From an uncultured Rhodobacterales bacterium (lineage in GTDB: Bacteria > Pseudomonadota > Alphaproteobacteria > Rhodobacterales > Rhodobacteraceae), in assembly GCA_903873585.1 (NCBI GenBank), contig CAIQOV010000049.1, forward strand, positions 62,001 to 126,000: a DNA stretch of 64,000 nucleotides, given 5' to 3'. Shown piece by piece: positions 18,862 through 28,045 of the stretch; position 1 is the stretch's first letter; each line of letters begins with the position of its first letter. Under the pieces are notes generated by a model. That model saw only the letters and a program-made list of their open reading frames with translations, did not search any database and was not told where the DNA came from. Position numbers and translations under genes: made by a program.

Positions 18862-21450
18862 CTATTCCTTCAGCAAACCTTTCAATTCATACAAAGCCGC
18901 CAAAGCCTCGCGCGGGGTCAGCTCATCCGGGCTAATCTCGCGCAAGCGGGCCTCGGCCACCGAAGGCGCAGCAACCGCGACCGCCTGCACGGGTGCTGCA
19001 CGAAACAGCGGCAGATCGTCGATCAACGCCCTTTGCCCTGGCCTATCACGGTCGCCCTGTTCCAACGTCTCTAGCACCACCTTGGCGCGGTCCACCACCA
19101 CCTGCGGCAAGCCCGCCAAGCGCGCCACCTGCACGCCGTAGCTGCGGTCAGCCGCGCCTTGCTGCACTTCGTGCAGAAAGATCACATCGCCTTCCCATTC
19201 CTTGACCCGCACCGTGGCGTTGGTAACGCCCTTTAGCTTGCCCGCCAGCGCCGTCATTTCATGATAATGCGTGGCAAATAGCGCGCGGCTGCGGTTCACA
19301 TCGTGCAGATGTTCCAGCGTGGCCCAAGCAATCGAAAGCCCGTCATAAGTCGCCGTTCCGCGCCCGATTTCATCCAAGATCACCAAAGCGCGCTCGTCGG
19401 CTTGGTTCAAAATCGCCGCCGTTTCCACCATCTCAACCATAAAGGTCGACCGCCCCCTTGCCAGATCATCCGCCGCCCCGACACGGCTGAAAATCTGGCT
19501 CACCAGCCCGATATGCGCCGCCTTGGCGGGCACATAAGACCCCATCTGCGCCAATAGGGCGATCACCGCATTTTGCCGCAGGAATGTGGATTTCCCCGCC
19601 ATGTTCGGCCCCGTCACCAGCCAAATCGCCGGAGTATCGGCGCGCGTCAAAGCACAATCATTTGGCACAAAGGCCAAGCCCTGCCGTTTCAGCGCACGCT
19701 CTACCACCGGATGTCGCCCGCCTTGCACCACAAAGGCGTGGCTGTCATCCACCACCGGCGCGCACCAATCTTCCGCCACCGCCAGATCGGCCAGTGCTGC
19801 CGCCAGATCCAACTCCGCCAGCCCCCGCGCCGCCGCCGCAATTGCCGCCGCCTGCGCCAAAACCGCAGCCCGAAGCGCCTCAAAATGCGCCTTTTCCTGC
19901 TCTAGCGCCAGATTGCCCGCGTTCAGGATGCGGGTTTCCATCTCGGCCAGTTCCACCGTGGCAAAGCGCATCACATTGGCATTGGTTTGGCGGTGAATAA
20001 ACCGCCCCCCGCCCATCAGCTTGTCGGCATGGGTGGATGTCACCTCGATAAAATACCCCAAGACATTGTTATGCTTGATCTTAAGCGAGGATATGCCCGT
20101 CTCCTGAATATACTCCGCCTGCATATCCCCCACCACACCGCGCCCTTCATCGCGCAGCCGCCGTGTCGCATCCAACTCGGCATCGTGGCCCGTGGCGATA
20201 TAGCCGCCATCGCGCAGCATAAGCGGCGGTTCCGCCACCAAGGCGCGGTCCAGCAGGTCAACCAGCCCCTCATGCCCCCGCAGCGCAGCCAAGGCCTCGC
20301 CCAAGCCGTCTGGCGCTTCAGGCAGGCTGATCTGAAGCGCCTGCGAAAGGCCCGCCCGTATCGCCGCCAAATCGCGCGGCCCGCCCCTGTCTAGCGCCAA
20401 GCGCGACAGTGCCCTGTCCATATCCGGCACCATCCGCAGCGCCGCGCGAAGGTCGTGGCGGGCTGCGCCCTCAACCAACCAGCGCACCCCGTCCAACCGC
20501 CGTGCAACCACCGTCCCATCGCGTGACGGGCTTGATAACCGCGCCTCTAGCAGGCGTGCCCCCGCCGCTGTCACCGTGCGGTCAATCGCGGCGAGCAATG
20601 ATCCTTCCCGCCCGCCTGACAGCGCCTGCGTCAGTTCCAGATTGCGCCGTGTCGCGGCATCAATCTGCACCGTCCCCCCACTCGCCTCGCGCACGGGGGC
20701 GCGCAGCAAGGGCAGGTTGCCGCGCTGCGTTAGGTCTAAATACTCCACCACAGCGCCCATGGCTGAAACCTCGGCCCGCCCGAACCCGCCAAAGGCCGCC
20801 AACCCCGCCACCCCGAACAGCGCCGAAACCCGCGCTTCGGCCCCCGCCGAATCAAAACTGCCCCGCGACAGGGCGGTGATCGCAGCGCCAGCTTCGCGCA
20901 CCACATCGGCCCACACCGTTTCACGCGCTTCCGATACCAGCACTTCACGCGGGGCCAACCGCGCCAGTTCCGCCGAAAGCCGCGCTGGTGGGCAAGGCAT
21001 CACGCGAAACTCACCTGTGGAAATATCCGCCCAAGCTAGCGCGCCCTCATCGCGCACCTCGGCAAAGGCGCACAGGTAGTTCGACCGCCGCGCTTCCAGC
21101 AGGCAGTCTTCGGTCAGCGTGCCGGGTGTCACCAAGCGCACCACGTCGCGCTTGACTACCGACTTATAGCCACGCTTCTTGGCCTCGGCTGGGTCTTCCA
21201 TCTGCTCGGCAATCGCCACACGAAAGCCTTTGCGGATCAGCGCCAGCAGATAGCCTTCCGCCGCATGCACCGGCACGCCGCACATCTGGATCGGTTGGCC
21301 TTGGTGCGTGCCGCGTTTGGTCAGCGCAATATCCAGCGCCTCTGACGCTTCCACCGCGTCTTGAAAGAACATCTCGTAAAAGTCGCCCATCCGGTAAAAC
21401 AGCAGCGCGCCCGCATAGCGCGCCTTGATTTCCAGATATTGCGCCATCAT
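18862..21450 (-). CDS. mutS: DNA mismatch repair protein MutS
   Basis: MMAQYLEIKARYAGALLFYRMGDFYEMFFQDA...VTGPNMAGKSTFLRQNAVIALLAQMGSYVPA; ORF opens further upstream (21579), start uncertain. Confidence 0.96.
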   Translation of the reverse strand: MMAQYLEIKARYAGALLFYRMGDFYEMFFQDAVEASEALDIALTKRGTHQGQPIQMCGVPVHAAEGYLLALIRKGFRVAIAEQMEDPAEAKKRGYKSVVKRDVVRLVTPGTLTEDCLLEARRSNYLCAFAEVRDEGALAWADISTGEFRVMPCPPARLSAELARLAPREVLVSEARETVWADVVREAGAAITALSRGSFDSAGAEARVSALFGVAGLAAFGGFGRAEVSAMGAVVEYLDLTQRGNLPLLRAPVREASGGTVQIDAATRRNLELTQALSGGREGSLLAAIDRTVTAAGARLLEARLSSPSRDGTVVARRLDGVRWLVEGAARHDLRAALRMVPDMDRALSRLALDRGGPRDLAAIRAGLSQALQISLPEAPDGLGEALAALRGHEGLVDLLDRALVAEPPLMLRDGGYIATGHDAELDATRRLRDEGRGVVGDMQAEYIQETGISSLKIKHNNVLGYFIEVTSTHADKLMGGGRFIHRQTNANVMRFATVELAEMETRILNAGNLALEQEKAHFEALRAAVLAQAAAIAAAARGLAELDLAAALADLAVAEDWCAPVVDDSHAFVVQGGRHPVVERALKRQGLAFVPNDCALTRADTPAIWLVTGPNMAGKSTFLRQNAVIALLAQMGSYVPAKAAHIGLVSQIFSRVGAADDLARGRSTFMVEMVETAAILNQADERALVILDEIGRGTATYDGLSIAWATLEHLHDVNRSRALFATHYHEMTALAGKLKGVTNATVRVKEWEGDVIFLHEVQQGAADRSYGVQVARLAGLPQVVVDRAKVVLETLEQGDRDRPGQRALIDDLPLFRAAPVQAVAVAAPSVAEARLREISPDELTPREALAALYELKGLLKE

Positions 21451-21559
21451 CGGCGTGACGTCATCTTGCACGGGCACCCCCAAGGTTGGCCATGACCCTA
21501 TCCAAGCCTTTCCTTCCCCGAAAGCCCCCCTTAACCTTGCACGCAAAAGGGGGCCCGCC

Positions 21560-22459
21560 ATGACCGACAATGTTTCCACCCATCAGGCCGAAGATGACGC
21601 CCGCAACGAGGCGATCTTGATCTATGTGAACGGCCAGATCGTGCCCAAGGCCCAAGCCATGGTGTCTGTCTATGACAGCGGCTTTATGCTGGGCGATGGC
21701 GTGTGGGAAGGCATCCGCCTTTATAACGGCACTTGGTCGTTTCTGGATGAACACCTTGACCGCCTGTTTGAAGCGGCTAAGGCGGTTGACATCGACATCG
21801 GCCTAACCCGCGCCCAACTGGTGCAAGCGATCTTTGACACCCAAGCCGCCAATGGCATGACAAGCGACGCCCACGCCCGCCTGATGGTGACGCGCGGCGT
21901 AAAAACCCGCCCCTTCCAGCACCCCAAACTGTCGCAGCGCGGACCGACCGTTGTGATCATTATGGAGCATTCTCGACCCAAACTCCCCCGCCCGATCCGC
22001 TTGGCCACCGTGCCCCACCTGCGCGGATTGCCGATGACGCAAGACCCCAAGCTCAACAGCCATTCCAAGCTGAACTGCATCCTCGCCTGCATCGCCGCCG
22101 AAAAAGCCGGCGCGGACGAGGCGTTGATGTTGGATGTGCACGGTTTCGTCAACACCACCAACGCCTGCAACTTCTTCATCGTGCGCAAGGGTCAGGTCTG
22201 GACCAGCACAGGTGACTACTGCATGAACGGCATCACCCGCCAAAAGGTGATCGACCTGTGCCGCGCCAACGCCATCCCCGTGTTTGAGCGTAACTTCAGC
22301 CTTGTAGAGACCTATAGCGCCGACGAGGCTTTCCTCACCGGCACCTTCGGCGCGCAAACCCCCGTCAGCACGATCGACGGGCGCGTGATCGGCACCGGCG
22401 AACTTGGCCCCATCACCCAAAAAATCCGCGCCCTGTACAAAGATTTGGTCGGCACATGA
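21560..22459 (+). CDS. Aminotransferase class IV (branched-chain/D-amino-acid aminotransferase-like)
   Basis: VYDSGFMLGDGVWEGIRLYNG...NACNFFIVRKGQVWTST...GITRQKVIDLC. Confidence 0.9.
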   Translation: MTDNVSTHQAEDDARNEAILIYVNGQIVPKAQAMVSVYDSGFMLGDGVWEGIRLYNGTWSFLDEHLDRLFEAAKAVDIDIGLTRAQLVQAIFDTQAANGMTSDAHARLMVTRGVKTRPFQHPKLSQRGPTVVIIMEHSRPKLPRPIRLATVPHLRGLPMTQDPKLNSHSKLNCILACIAAEKAGADEALMLDVHGFVNTTNACNFFIVRKGQVWTSTGDYCMNGITRQKVIDLCRANAIPVFERNFSLVETYSADEAFLTGTFGAQTPVSTIDGRVIGTGELGPITQKIRALYKDLVGT

Positions 22460-22460
22460 C

Positions 22461-22562
22461 CCCCCGCACCCCCCTTTCATACTTGCCCAAATATTCCACG
22501 GGGGTGCGGGGGTGTGAAACCCCCGCTTTTGAACAGCGGGTGCGGGGGTGTGAAACCCCCGC
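22461..22562. repeat. Compound G/C-tract hairpin repeat (copy B; two 36-bp-spaced hairpins plus an upstream complementary tract)
   Basis: CCCCCGCACCCCC (22461-22473) complementary to GGGGGTGCGGGGG (22500-22512); two GCGGGGG-TGTGAAA-CCCCCGC hairpins at 22506-22526 and 22542-22562. Confidence 0.75.
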
Positions 22563-22586
22563 TCTTGTCCCAAGCGAGACGTTACA

Positions 22587-23321
22587 ATGACCCCAGACCC
22601 AAACCGCATCGCCATGTGGAGCGGCCCGCGCAACCTGTCCACCGCCATGATGTATGCCTTCGCCGCACGGGGCGATTGCGCCGTTTGGGACGAACCCTTT
22701 TACGCCGCCTATCTTGCCGCCACGGGCATTGACCACCCCATGACAGCCGAGGTTATCGCGGCAGGTCAGCCTGACCCCGCCAAGGTCGCCAGCGCCTGCC
22801 TAGGCCCCATTCCCGCCGCACAGCGCCTGTTTTACCAAAAGCACATGACGCTGCACATGATCCCCGCCTTTGATCGCGCTTTTATGCGGGGGTTGACCAA
22901 TGTCTTCCTAATCCGCCACCCCGCGCGGGTGGTGGCGAGTTATTCCAAAAAGCGCGAAAGCCCGACCTTGGCGGACCTTGGCTTTGTCCAACAGGCAGAG
23001 TTGTTTGATCAGGTGGCCCAGTGGCAGGGGTCAGCACCCTTGGTGGTCGATAGTTTCGACATCCGCGCAAACCCGCGCGATACGCTCGCCAAACTGTGCG
23101 CTGCGCTGAATATTCCCTTCACCGAAGCCATGCTGCACTGGCCGGCAGGCCCCAAACCCTTTGACGGCGTTTGGGCGCCGCATTGGTATAACGCTGTTCA
23201 TCAATCCACGGGCCTAGATGACCCCGAAAGCCCGTTGCCCGATCTGCCGCCCCAGTTCCAAAAGCTGGCCGATGCTGCCATGCCGCATTATGAAACGCTG
23301 GCAGCACTGGCCATCAAATGA
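22587..23321 (+). CDS. Sulfotransferase-like P-loop family protein
   Basis: IAMWSGPRNLSTAMMYAFAARGDCAVWDEPFYAAYL...NVFLIRHPARVVASYSKK, sulfotransferase 5'-PSB-like and downstream motifs. Confidence 0.78.
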   Translation: MTPDPNRIAMWSGPRNLSTAMMYAFAARGDCAVWDEPFYAAYLAATGIDHPMTAEVIAAGQPDPAKVASACLGPIPAAQRLFYQKHMTLHMIPAFDRAFMRGLTNVFLIRHPARVVASYSKKRESPTLADLGFVQQAELFDQVAQWQGSAPLVVDSFDIRANPRDTLAKLCAALNIPFTEAMLHWPAGPKPFDGVWAPHWYNAVHQSTGLDDPESPLPDLPPQFQKLADAAMPHYETLAALAIK

Positions 23322-23323
23322 CA

Positions 23324-23350
23324 AAGGCCGGGGAAATCCCCGGCCTTGTT
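23324..23350 (+). terminator. Terminator hairpin
   Basis: AAGGCCGGGG-AAAT-CCCCGGCCTT followed by GTT. Confidence 0.8.
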
Positions 23351-23369
23351 TCACGCACCTTCTAAACGC

Positions 23370-24599
23370 TCACTTCACCCGCGCATTGCGTGCCGCGATC
23401 AGCTTCAACCGCAGCCCGTTCAGCGTGATGAAGCCTTGCGCGTCTTTTTGGTCGTAAGCGCCGGCGTCTTCTTCAAACGTCACGTGCTTTTCGGAATACA
23501 GCGAATAGGCCGACCACCGCGCCACTGTGCGCGCCGATCCCTTGTACAGCTTCACCCGCACCGTGCCCGACACCCGCTCTTGGCTTTTGTCGATCAAGGC
23601 TTGCAGCATCTCACGCTCGGGCGAGAACCAAAAACCGTTGTAAATCAATTCGGCATAGCGCGGCATGATCGAATCTTTCAGATGCCCCGCGCCAGAATCG
23701 AGCGTGATCTGTTCAATCCCACGGTGCGCTTCCAGCAAGATCGTGCCGCCGGGGGTTTCATAAACCCCGCGCGATTTCATGCCGACAAAGCGGTTTTCCA
23801 CCAAGTCCAATCTGCCCACGCCATGCTTGCCGCCGATTTCGTTCAGCTTGGTCAAGATCGTGGCGGGTGACATGGCCACCCCGTTAATCGCCACCGCATC
23901 GCCCGCTTCAAAGGTGATTTCCACCATTTCAGCCTGATCAGGGGCCTCTTCAGGGCTGACAGTGCGCTGATAGACAAACTCGGGCGCTTCTTCGGCGGGG
24001 TTTTCCAGAACCTTGCCCTCAGACGAGGTGTGCAGCAAATTCGCATCCACCGAGAAGGGCGCTTCGCCGCGCTTGTCCTTGGCGATTGGGATCTGGTTCG
24101 CTTCGGCAAATTCCAACAGCTTGGTGCGTGAGGTCAAATCCCACAACCGCCAAGGCGCTATCACCTTGATCGCAGGGTCCAAGGCCGCTGCCGACAGTTC
24201 AAAGCGCACCTGATCGTTGCCCTTGCCAGTCGCGCCATGCGCCACCGCATCAGCGCCGGTTTCATGCGCAATCCGCACCAGATGCTGCGAAATCAGCGGG
24301 CGGGCGATGGATGTGCCCAGCAAATATAGCCCTTCGTACAGGGCATTGGCGCGGAACATCGGGAATACGAAATCGCGCACGAATTCTTCGCGCACATCGA
24401 CGATATGGATGTTTTCCGGCTTGATCCCCATCAGGATCGCCTTTTGGCGCGCCGGTTCCAGCTCTTCGCCCTGTCCGAGGTCGGCGGTGAATGTGACCAC
24501 CTCGCAGCCGTATTCGGTTTGCAGCCATTTCAGGATGATCGAGGTGTCGAGCCCGCCAGAATAGGCCAGCACGACTTTCTTGGGCTTGAAGGTGGACAT
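23370..24599 (-). CDS. argG: Argininosuccinate synthase
   Basis: [40 protein letters not shown]. Confidence 0.98.
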   Translation of the reverse strand: MSTFKPKKVVLAYSGGLDTSIILKWLQTEYGCEVVTFTADLGQGEELEPARQKAILMGIKPENIHIVDVREEFVRDFVFPMFRANALYEGLYLLGTSIARPLISQHLVRIAHETGADAVAHGATGKGNDQVRFELSAAALDPAIKVIAPWRLWDLTSRTKLLEFAEANQIPIAKDKRGEAPFSVDANLLHTSSEGKVLENPAEEAPEFVYQRTVSPEEAPDQAEMVEITFEAGDAVAINGVAMSPATILTKLNEIGGKHGVGRLDLVENRFVGMKSRGVYETPGGTILLEAHRGIEQITLDSGAGHLKDSIMPRYAELIYNGFWFSPEREMLQALIDKSQERVSGTVRVKLYKGSARTVARWSAYSLYSEKHVTFEEDAGAYDQKDAQGFITLNGLRLKLIAARNARVK

Positions 24600-24738
24600 A
24601 GGGGCGCTCCCACAGCAAAAACTGTGCGGGGTCTAGTCAGTTTTTGCCAAGGGAACAAGTCGCATCGACACCCCAGCGCGGGGGTGGGGGCACAAAGTTT
24701 GCCCAAAGCCCCTGCGGGGTGATTCGCGCCGCTTAAGG

Positions 24739-25188
24739 CTACAGCCCAATCCGCGCCATAGCGCCAAACAGCATCGCGCGGTCGCCCACGTTGTCCAGCA
24801 AATCCAGCGCCACCCTTGCGGGGGCCCAAACCGCCGTATGCCCCGCCTCGGACGGGGGGCCTAGGCACAGGGTTGGGCGCGCCACATAGATCGTGCAGAC
24901 CTTTTCGGCCCACATGTCGTATTCCGGCATAAAGGTGAACCGCCGATAGGTGCCCAGCCAGCGCGGCGGGCCGATATGCCAGCCGGTTTCCTCATAAACT
25001 TCGCGGTGCAGGGCGGCGATTGGTGCTTCGCCTTTATCAATCCCGCCGCCGGGCAACTGGTATTCGGGGACCGGCGCTGCCTGATGCGTCAACAACACCT
25101 CGCCCCCGCGCAACAGCACGCCGTAGACCCCCGGCCTGCGCCGATAGGGTTTTCCTGCCTTAACAGCCTCGCCATAGCGTCTGATCAT
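24739..25188 (-). CDS. NUDIX hydrolase
   Basis: LPGGGIDKGEAPIAALHREVYEETGWHIG Nudix box; start chosen at MIRRYGEAVKAG. Confidence 0.85.
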   Translation of the reverse strand: MIRRYGEAVKAGKPYRRRPGVYGVLLRGGEVLLTHQAAPVPEYQLPGGGIDKGEAPIAALHREVYEETGWHIGPPRWLGTYRRFTFMPEYDMWAEKVCTIYVARPTLCLGPPSEAGHTAVWAPARVALDLLDNVGDRAMLFGAMARIGL

Positions 25189-25265
25189 GGCTTTCCCCCT
25201 TGGTGCTGCGGTTGCTCTGCCTATATAGGCGCGGTATGCCAAGCTTGGCACGTTAAGGAAACCCC

Positions 25266-26267
25266 ATGGCCTCTGGAACCACCATCACTTGGGACGATAC
25301 CGTCCTGCCCTTTCAGCTGGATGTCAGCGACATTCGCGGCCGCGTTGTCCGTTTGGACGGCGCGCTGGACGAGATTTTAAGCCAGCACCAATACCCGCCC
25401 CAGATCGAAGCCTTGGTCGCTGAAACCGCTTTGCTGACGGCATTGATCGGGCAATCCATCAAACTGCGCTGGAAACTGTCGTTGCAGGTGCGCGGCAAAG
25501 GGGCTGCGCGGTTGATTGCGACCGATTACTACGGCCCCAGCGACGATGGCGAACCCGCCCGCATTCGCGCCTATGCCAGCTATGATGCCGAACGGCTTGA
25601 TCCTGAAGCCAGCGCCTATTCCCAAGTGGGCGAGGGGTATTTTGCCGTCATGCTAGATCAGGGCGCGGGGATGACGCCCTATCAGGGCTTTACCCCCATT
25701 GCTGGCAATTCCCTGTCAGACTGCGCGCAGACCTACTTTGCCCAATCCGAACAACTGCCCACCCGTTTCGCGCTGACCTTTGGCAAAAGCCAGATGCCGG
25801 GTGAAGCGCCGCATTGGCGGGGCGGCGGGGTGATGTTGCAGCATATGCCGCAGGTTGGCCTAAGTGTGGCCTCTCCCGAAGGGACGGGCGAGGGCGGGTT
25901 GTTGACCCATACCGATATTCTCGCCGGCGAACCCGCTGAGAATTGGACGCGGGTGAACACCCTGCTGGATACCGTCGAAGAACTGGAACTGATCGGCCCC
26001 ACGGTGGCCCCTACTGAGCTTTTGGTGCGGCTGTTTCACGAAGAAGGCCCGCGGGTGTTTGATGCAACGCCAGTGCATTTCGGCTGCTCATGCTCGGCTG
26101 AAAAGGTGCATCAGACCATGTCGATCTATTCGCAAAAAGACATCGCCCACATGACCACCCCCGAAGGCATCGTCACCGCCGATTGCCAATTCTGCGGCGC
26201 GCATTACGAATTTGATCCCAAAACCCTAGGGTTTGAGGCGAAAAAGGCCGAGGGCGATGCCGAATGA
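25266..26267 (+). CDS. hslO: Hsp33 family redox chaperone
   Basis: C-terminal zinc/redox motif FGCSCSAEKV...CQFCGAHYEFD. Confidence 0.94.
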   Translation: MASGTTITWDDTVLPFQLDVSDIRGRVVRLDGALDEILSQHQYPPQIEALVAETALLTALIGQSIKLRWKLSLQVRGKGAARLIATDYYGPSDDGEPARIRAYASYDAERLDPEASAYSQVGEGYFAVMLDQGAGMTPYQGFTPIAGNSLSDCAQTYFAQSEQLPTRFALTFGKSQMPGEAPHWRGGGVMLQHMPQVGLSVASPEGTGEGGLLTHTDILAGEPAENWTRVNTLLDTVEELELIGPTVAPTELLVRLFHEEGPRVFDATPVHFGCSCSAEKVHQTMSIYSQKDIAHMTTPEGIVTADCQFCGAHYEFDPKTLGFEAKKAEGDAE

Positions 26268-26847
26268 CCTGACCCGCCTGATCGCTGCTTTGGCGCGGTC
26301 GGGCGGGGCCTCGTCTGACTTTGACCTAAATCCGGGGTTGATCCCTAAGGATATGCCCTTGCGCGCGGCGGCGGTTTTGGTGGGGATTGTGCCCGATCCA
26401 TCCGGATCGCGCGTGATCCTGACCAAACGCGCCTCGCATCTGAAACACCATCCCGGCCAGATCGCTTTCCCCGGTGGCAAGCAAGAGGCGAGCGATGCCA
26501 GCCTTGAAGACACCGCCCTGCGCGAAGCGCATGAAGAGGTGGGCCTGCCCGCCGCCCGCGTGCGCCTGTTGGGCCGCTTGGCCCCGCACCAAACGGTCAC
26601 AGGCTTTCAGATGACCCCCATCTTGGCCGAGGTTGCCCCCTTTACCCCCGCCCCCGACGCGGGCGAGGTGGAAGAGGTGTTCACCGTGCCCTTGTCGCAC
26701 CTGCTGAACCCCGCAAGCTACGCCATCGAACGCCGCCAATGGCGCGGGGTGTGGCGGTCTTATTATGTTGTGCCGTGGGGGCCTTATTACATCTGGGGGG
26801 CCACCGCGCGCATTCTGCGCGGTTTGGCGGAAAGGGCAGCGCCATGA
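26257..26847 (+). CDS. CoA pyrophosphatase (NUDIX)
   Basis: HPGQIAFPGGKQEASDASLEDTALREAHEEVGL. Confidence 0.9.
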   Translation: MPNDLTRLIAALARSGGASSDFDLNPGLIPKDMPLRAAAVLVGIVPDPSGSRVILTKRASHLKHHPGQIAFPGGKQEASDASLEDTALREAHEEVGLPAARVRLLGRLAPHQTVTGFQMTPILAEVAPFTPAPDAGEVEEVFTVPLSHLLNPASYAIERRQWRGVWRSYYVVPWGPYYIWGATARILRGLAERAAP

Positions 26848-27986
26848 AAATATCGGGCGATTGGCTGACTCGCCCTGCCACACAAGCACTTTGCGCAGCG
26901 CTGCAAGCGGGGGGCCACCGCATTTTGTTTGTGGGCGGCTGCGTGCGCAACGCCTTGCTGGGCGAGGCGGTGGGCGATCTTGATCTGGCCACCGATGCCT
27001 TGCCCGATCAAGTGATGCGCTTGGCTGAAGCGGCGGGCTTTAAGGCCATTCCCACGGGCATTGACCACGGCACCGTCACCGTGCTGGCCGGTGGTTTGCC
27101 GCATGAAATCACCACCTTTCGCCATGATGTGCATACCGATGGCCGCCATGCCGTGGTGGCCTATTCCACCGATCTGGCACAAGACGCCGCACGGCGCGAT
27201 TTCACCATGAACGCGCTGTATGCCGACCCAGCGGGCGAAGTGATCGACCCCTTGGGCGGCTTGCCCGACCTATTGGCCCGCCGCCTGCGCTTTGTGGGCG
27301 ACCCCGCGCAGCGCATCCGCGAAGATTACCTGCGCATCCTGCGTTTTTTCCGCTTTTCAGCCACCTACGGCGACCCCGCGCTGGGCATGGATGCCGAAGG
27401 TTTGGCCGCTTGCGCAGACCTTGCCGACGGGATCGACGCCCTAAGCCGCGAGCGTATCGGGGCCGAGATGCGCAAGCTTTTATCTGCCTGCGACCCTGCG
27501 CCTGCCTTGGCCAGCATGGCTACCACTGGCGTGTTGCGGCACATTCTGACAGGTGCTGACCCGCGCTATATTGCGCCCTTGGTGCATCTGGAAGCGGGGG
27601 CAACGCCCCACTGGCAGCGCCGCCTTGTGGTGCTGGGGGGCCAAGATTGGGCCGATGCGTTGCGCCTGTCGCGGTCAGAACAGGGGGCGATGGCCCGTTT
27701 GCGCGACCAGATCGGTGGCACGCTGTCGCCTGCTGCTTTGGGTTGGAAATTGGGCGCGCAAGCGGGGGCCGATGCGGTGCTGGCCCGCGCTGCGTTGCTG
27801 GAAAGCCCCTTGCTCGCACAGTGGCAAGCCGATGTTGCGCGCGGAGCCTCCAGCCGTTTTCCCGTGAATTCAGCTGACCTGATGCCTCAGCTTTCCGGCC
27901 CTGCTTTGGGTGCAAAACTGGCGCTGCTGGAAAGTCGCTGGCTGGCCAGCGACCTGCGCCTAACCCGCCAAGACCTTCTGGCCTAA
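26844..27986 (+). CDS. cca: CCA tRNA nucleotidyltransferase / poly(A) polymerase family
   Basis: GHRILFVGGCVRNALLGEAVGDLDLATDALPDQV...RRDFTMNALY. Confidence 0.9.
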   Translation: MKISGDWLTRPATQALCAALQAGGHRILFVGGCVRNALLGEAVGDLDLATDALPDQVMRLAEAAGFKAIPTGIDHGTVTVLAGGLPHEITTFRHDVHTDGRHAVVAYSTDLAQDAARRDFTMNALYADPAGEVIDPLGGLPDLLARRLRFVGDPAQRIREDYLRILRFFRFSATYGDPALGMDAEGLAACADLADGIDALSRERIGAEMRKLLSACDPAPALASMATTGVLRHILTGADPRYIAPLVHLEAGATPHWQRRLVVLGGQDWADALRLSRSEQGAMARLRDQIGGTLSPAALGWKLGAQAGADAVLARAALLESPLLAQWQADVARGASSRFPVNSADLMPQLSGPALGAKLALLESRWLASDLRLTRQDLLA

Positions 27987-28045
27987 GCGCGGTTTCCCTT
28001 GGGGCGATTTTGCGCTATATCCGCTAGGCAATCCAAAGGCCAAGC

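Noticed and set aside
21803-22648. 281-aa minus-strand ORF over the aminotransferase and the hairpin repeats
   Set aside because: Shadow ORF; its repeated GVSHPRTP/GFHTPAP peptides are just the duplicated intergenic hairpin translated
23349-23358. parS-like TGTTTCACG after the terminator
   Set aside because: Half-site only, continues CACCTT
26033-26045. parS-like TGTTTCACG
   Set aside because: Only a half-site (continues GAAGAAGG); not a palindrome
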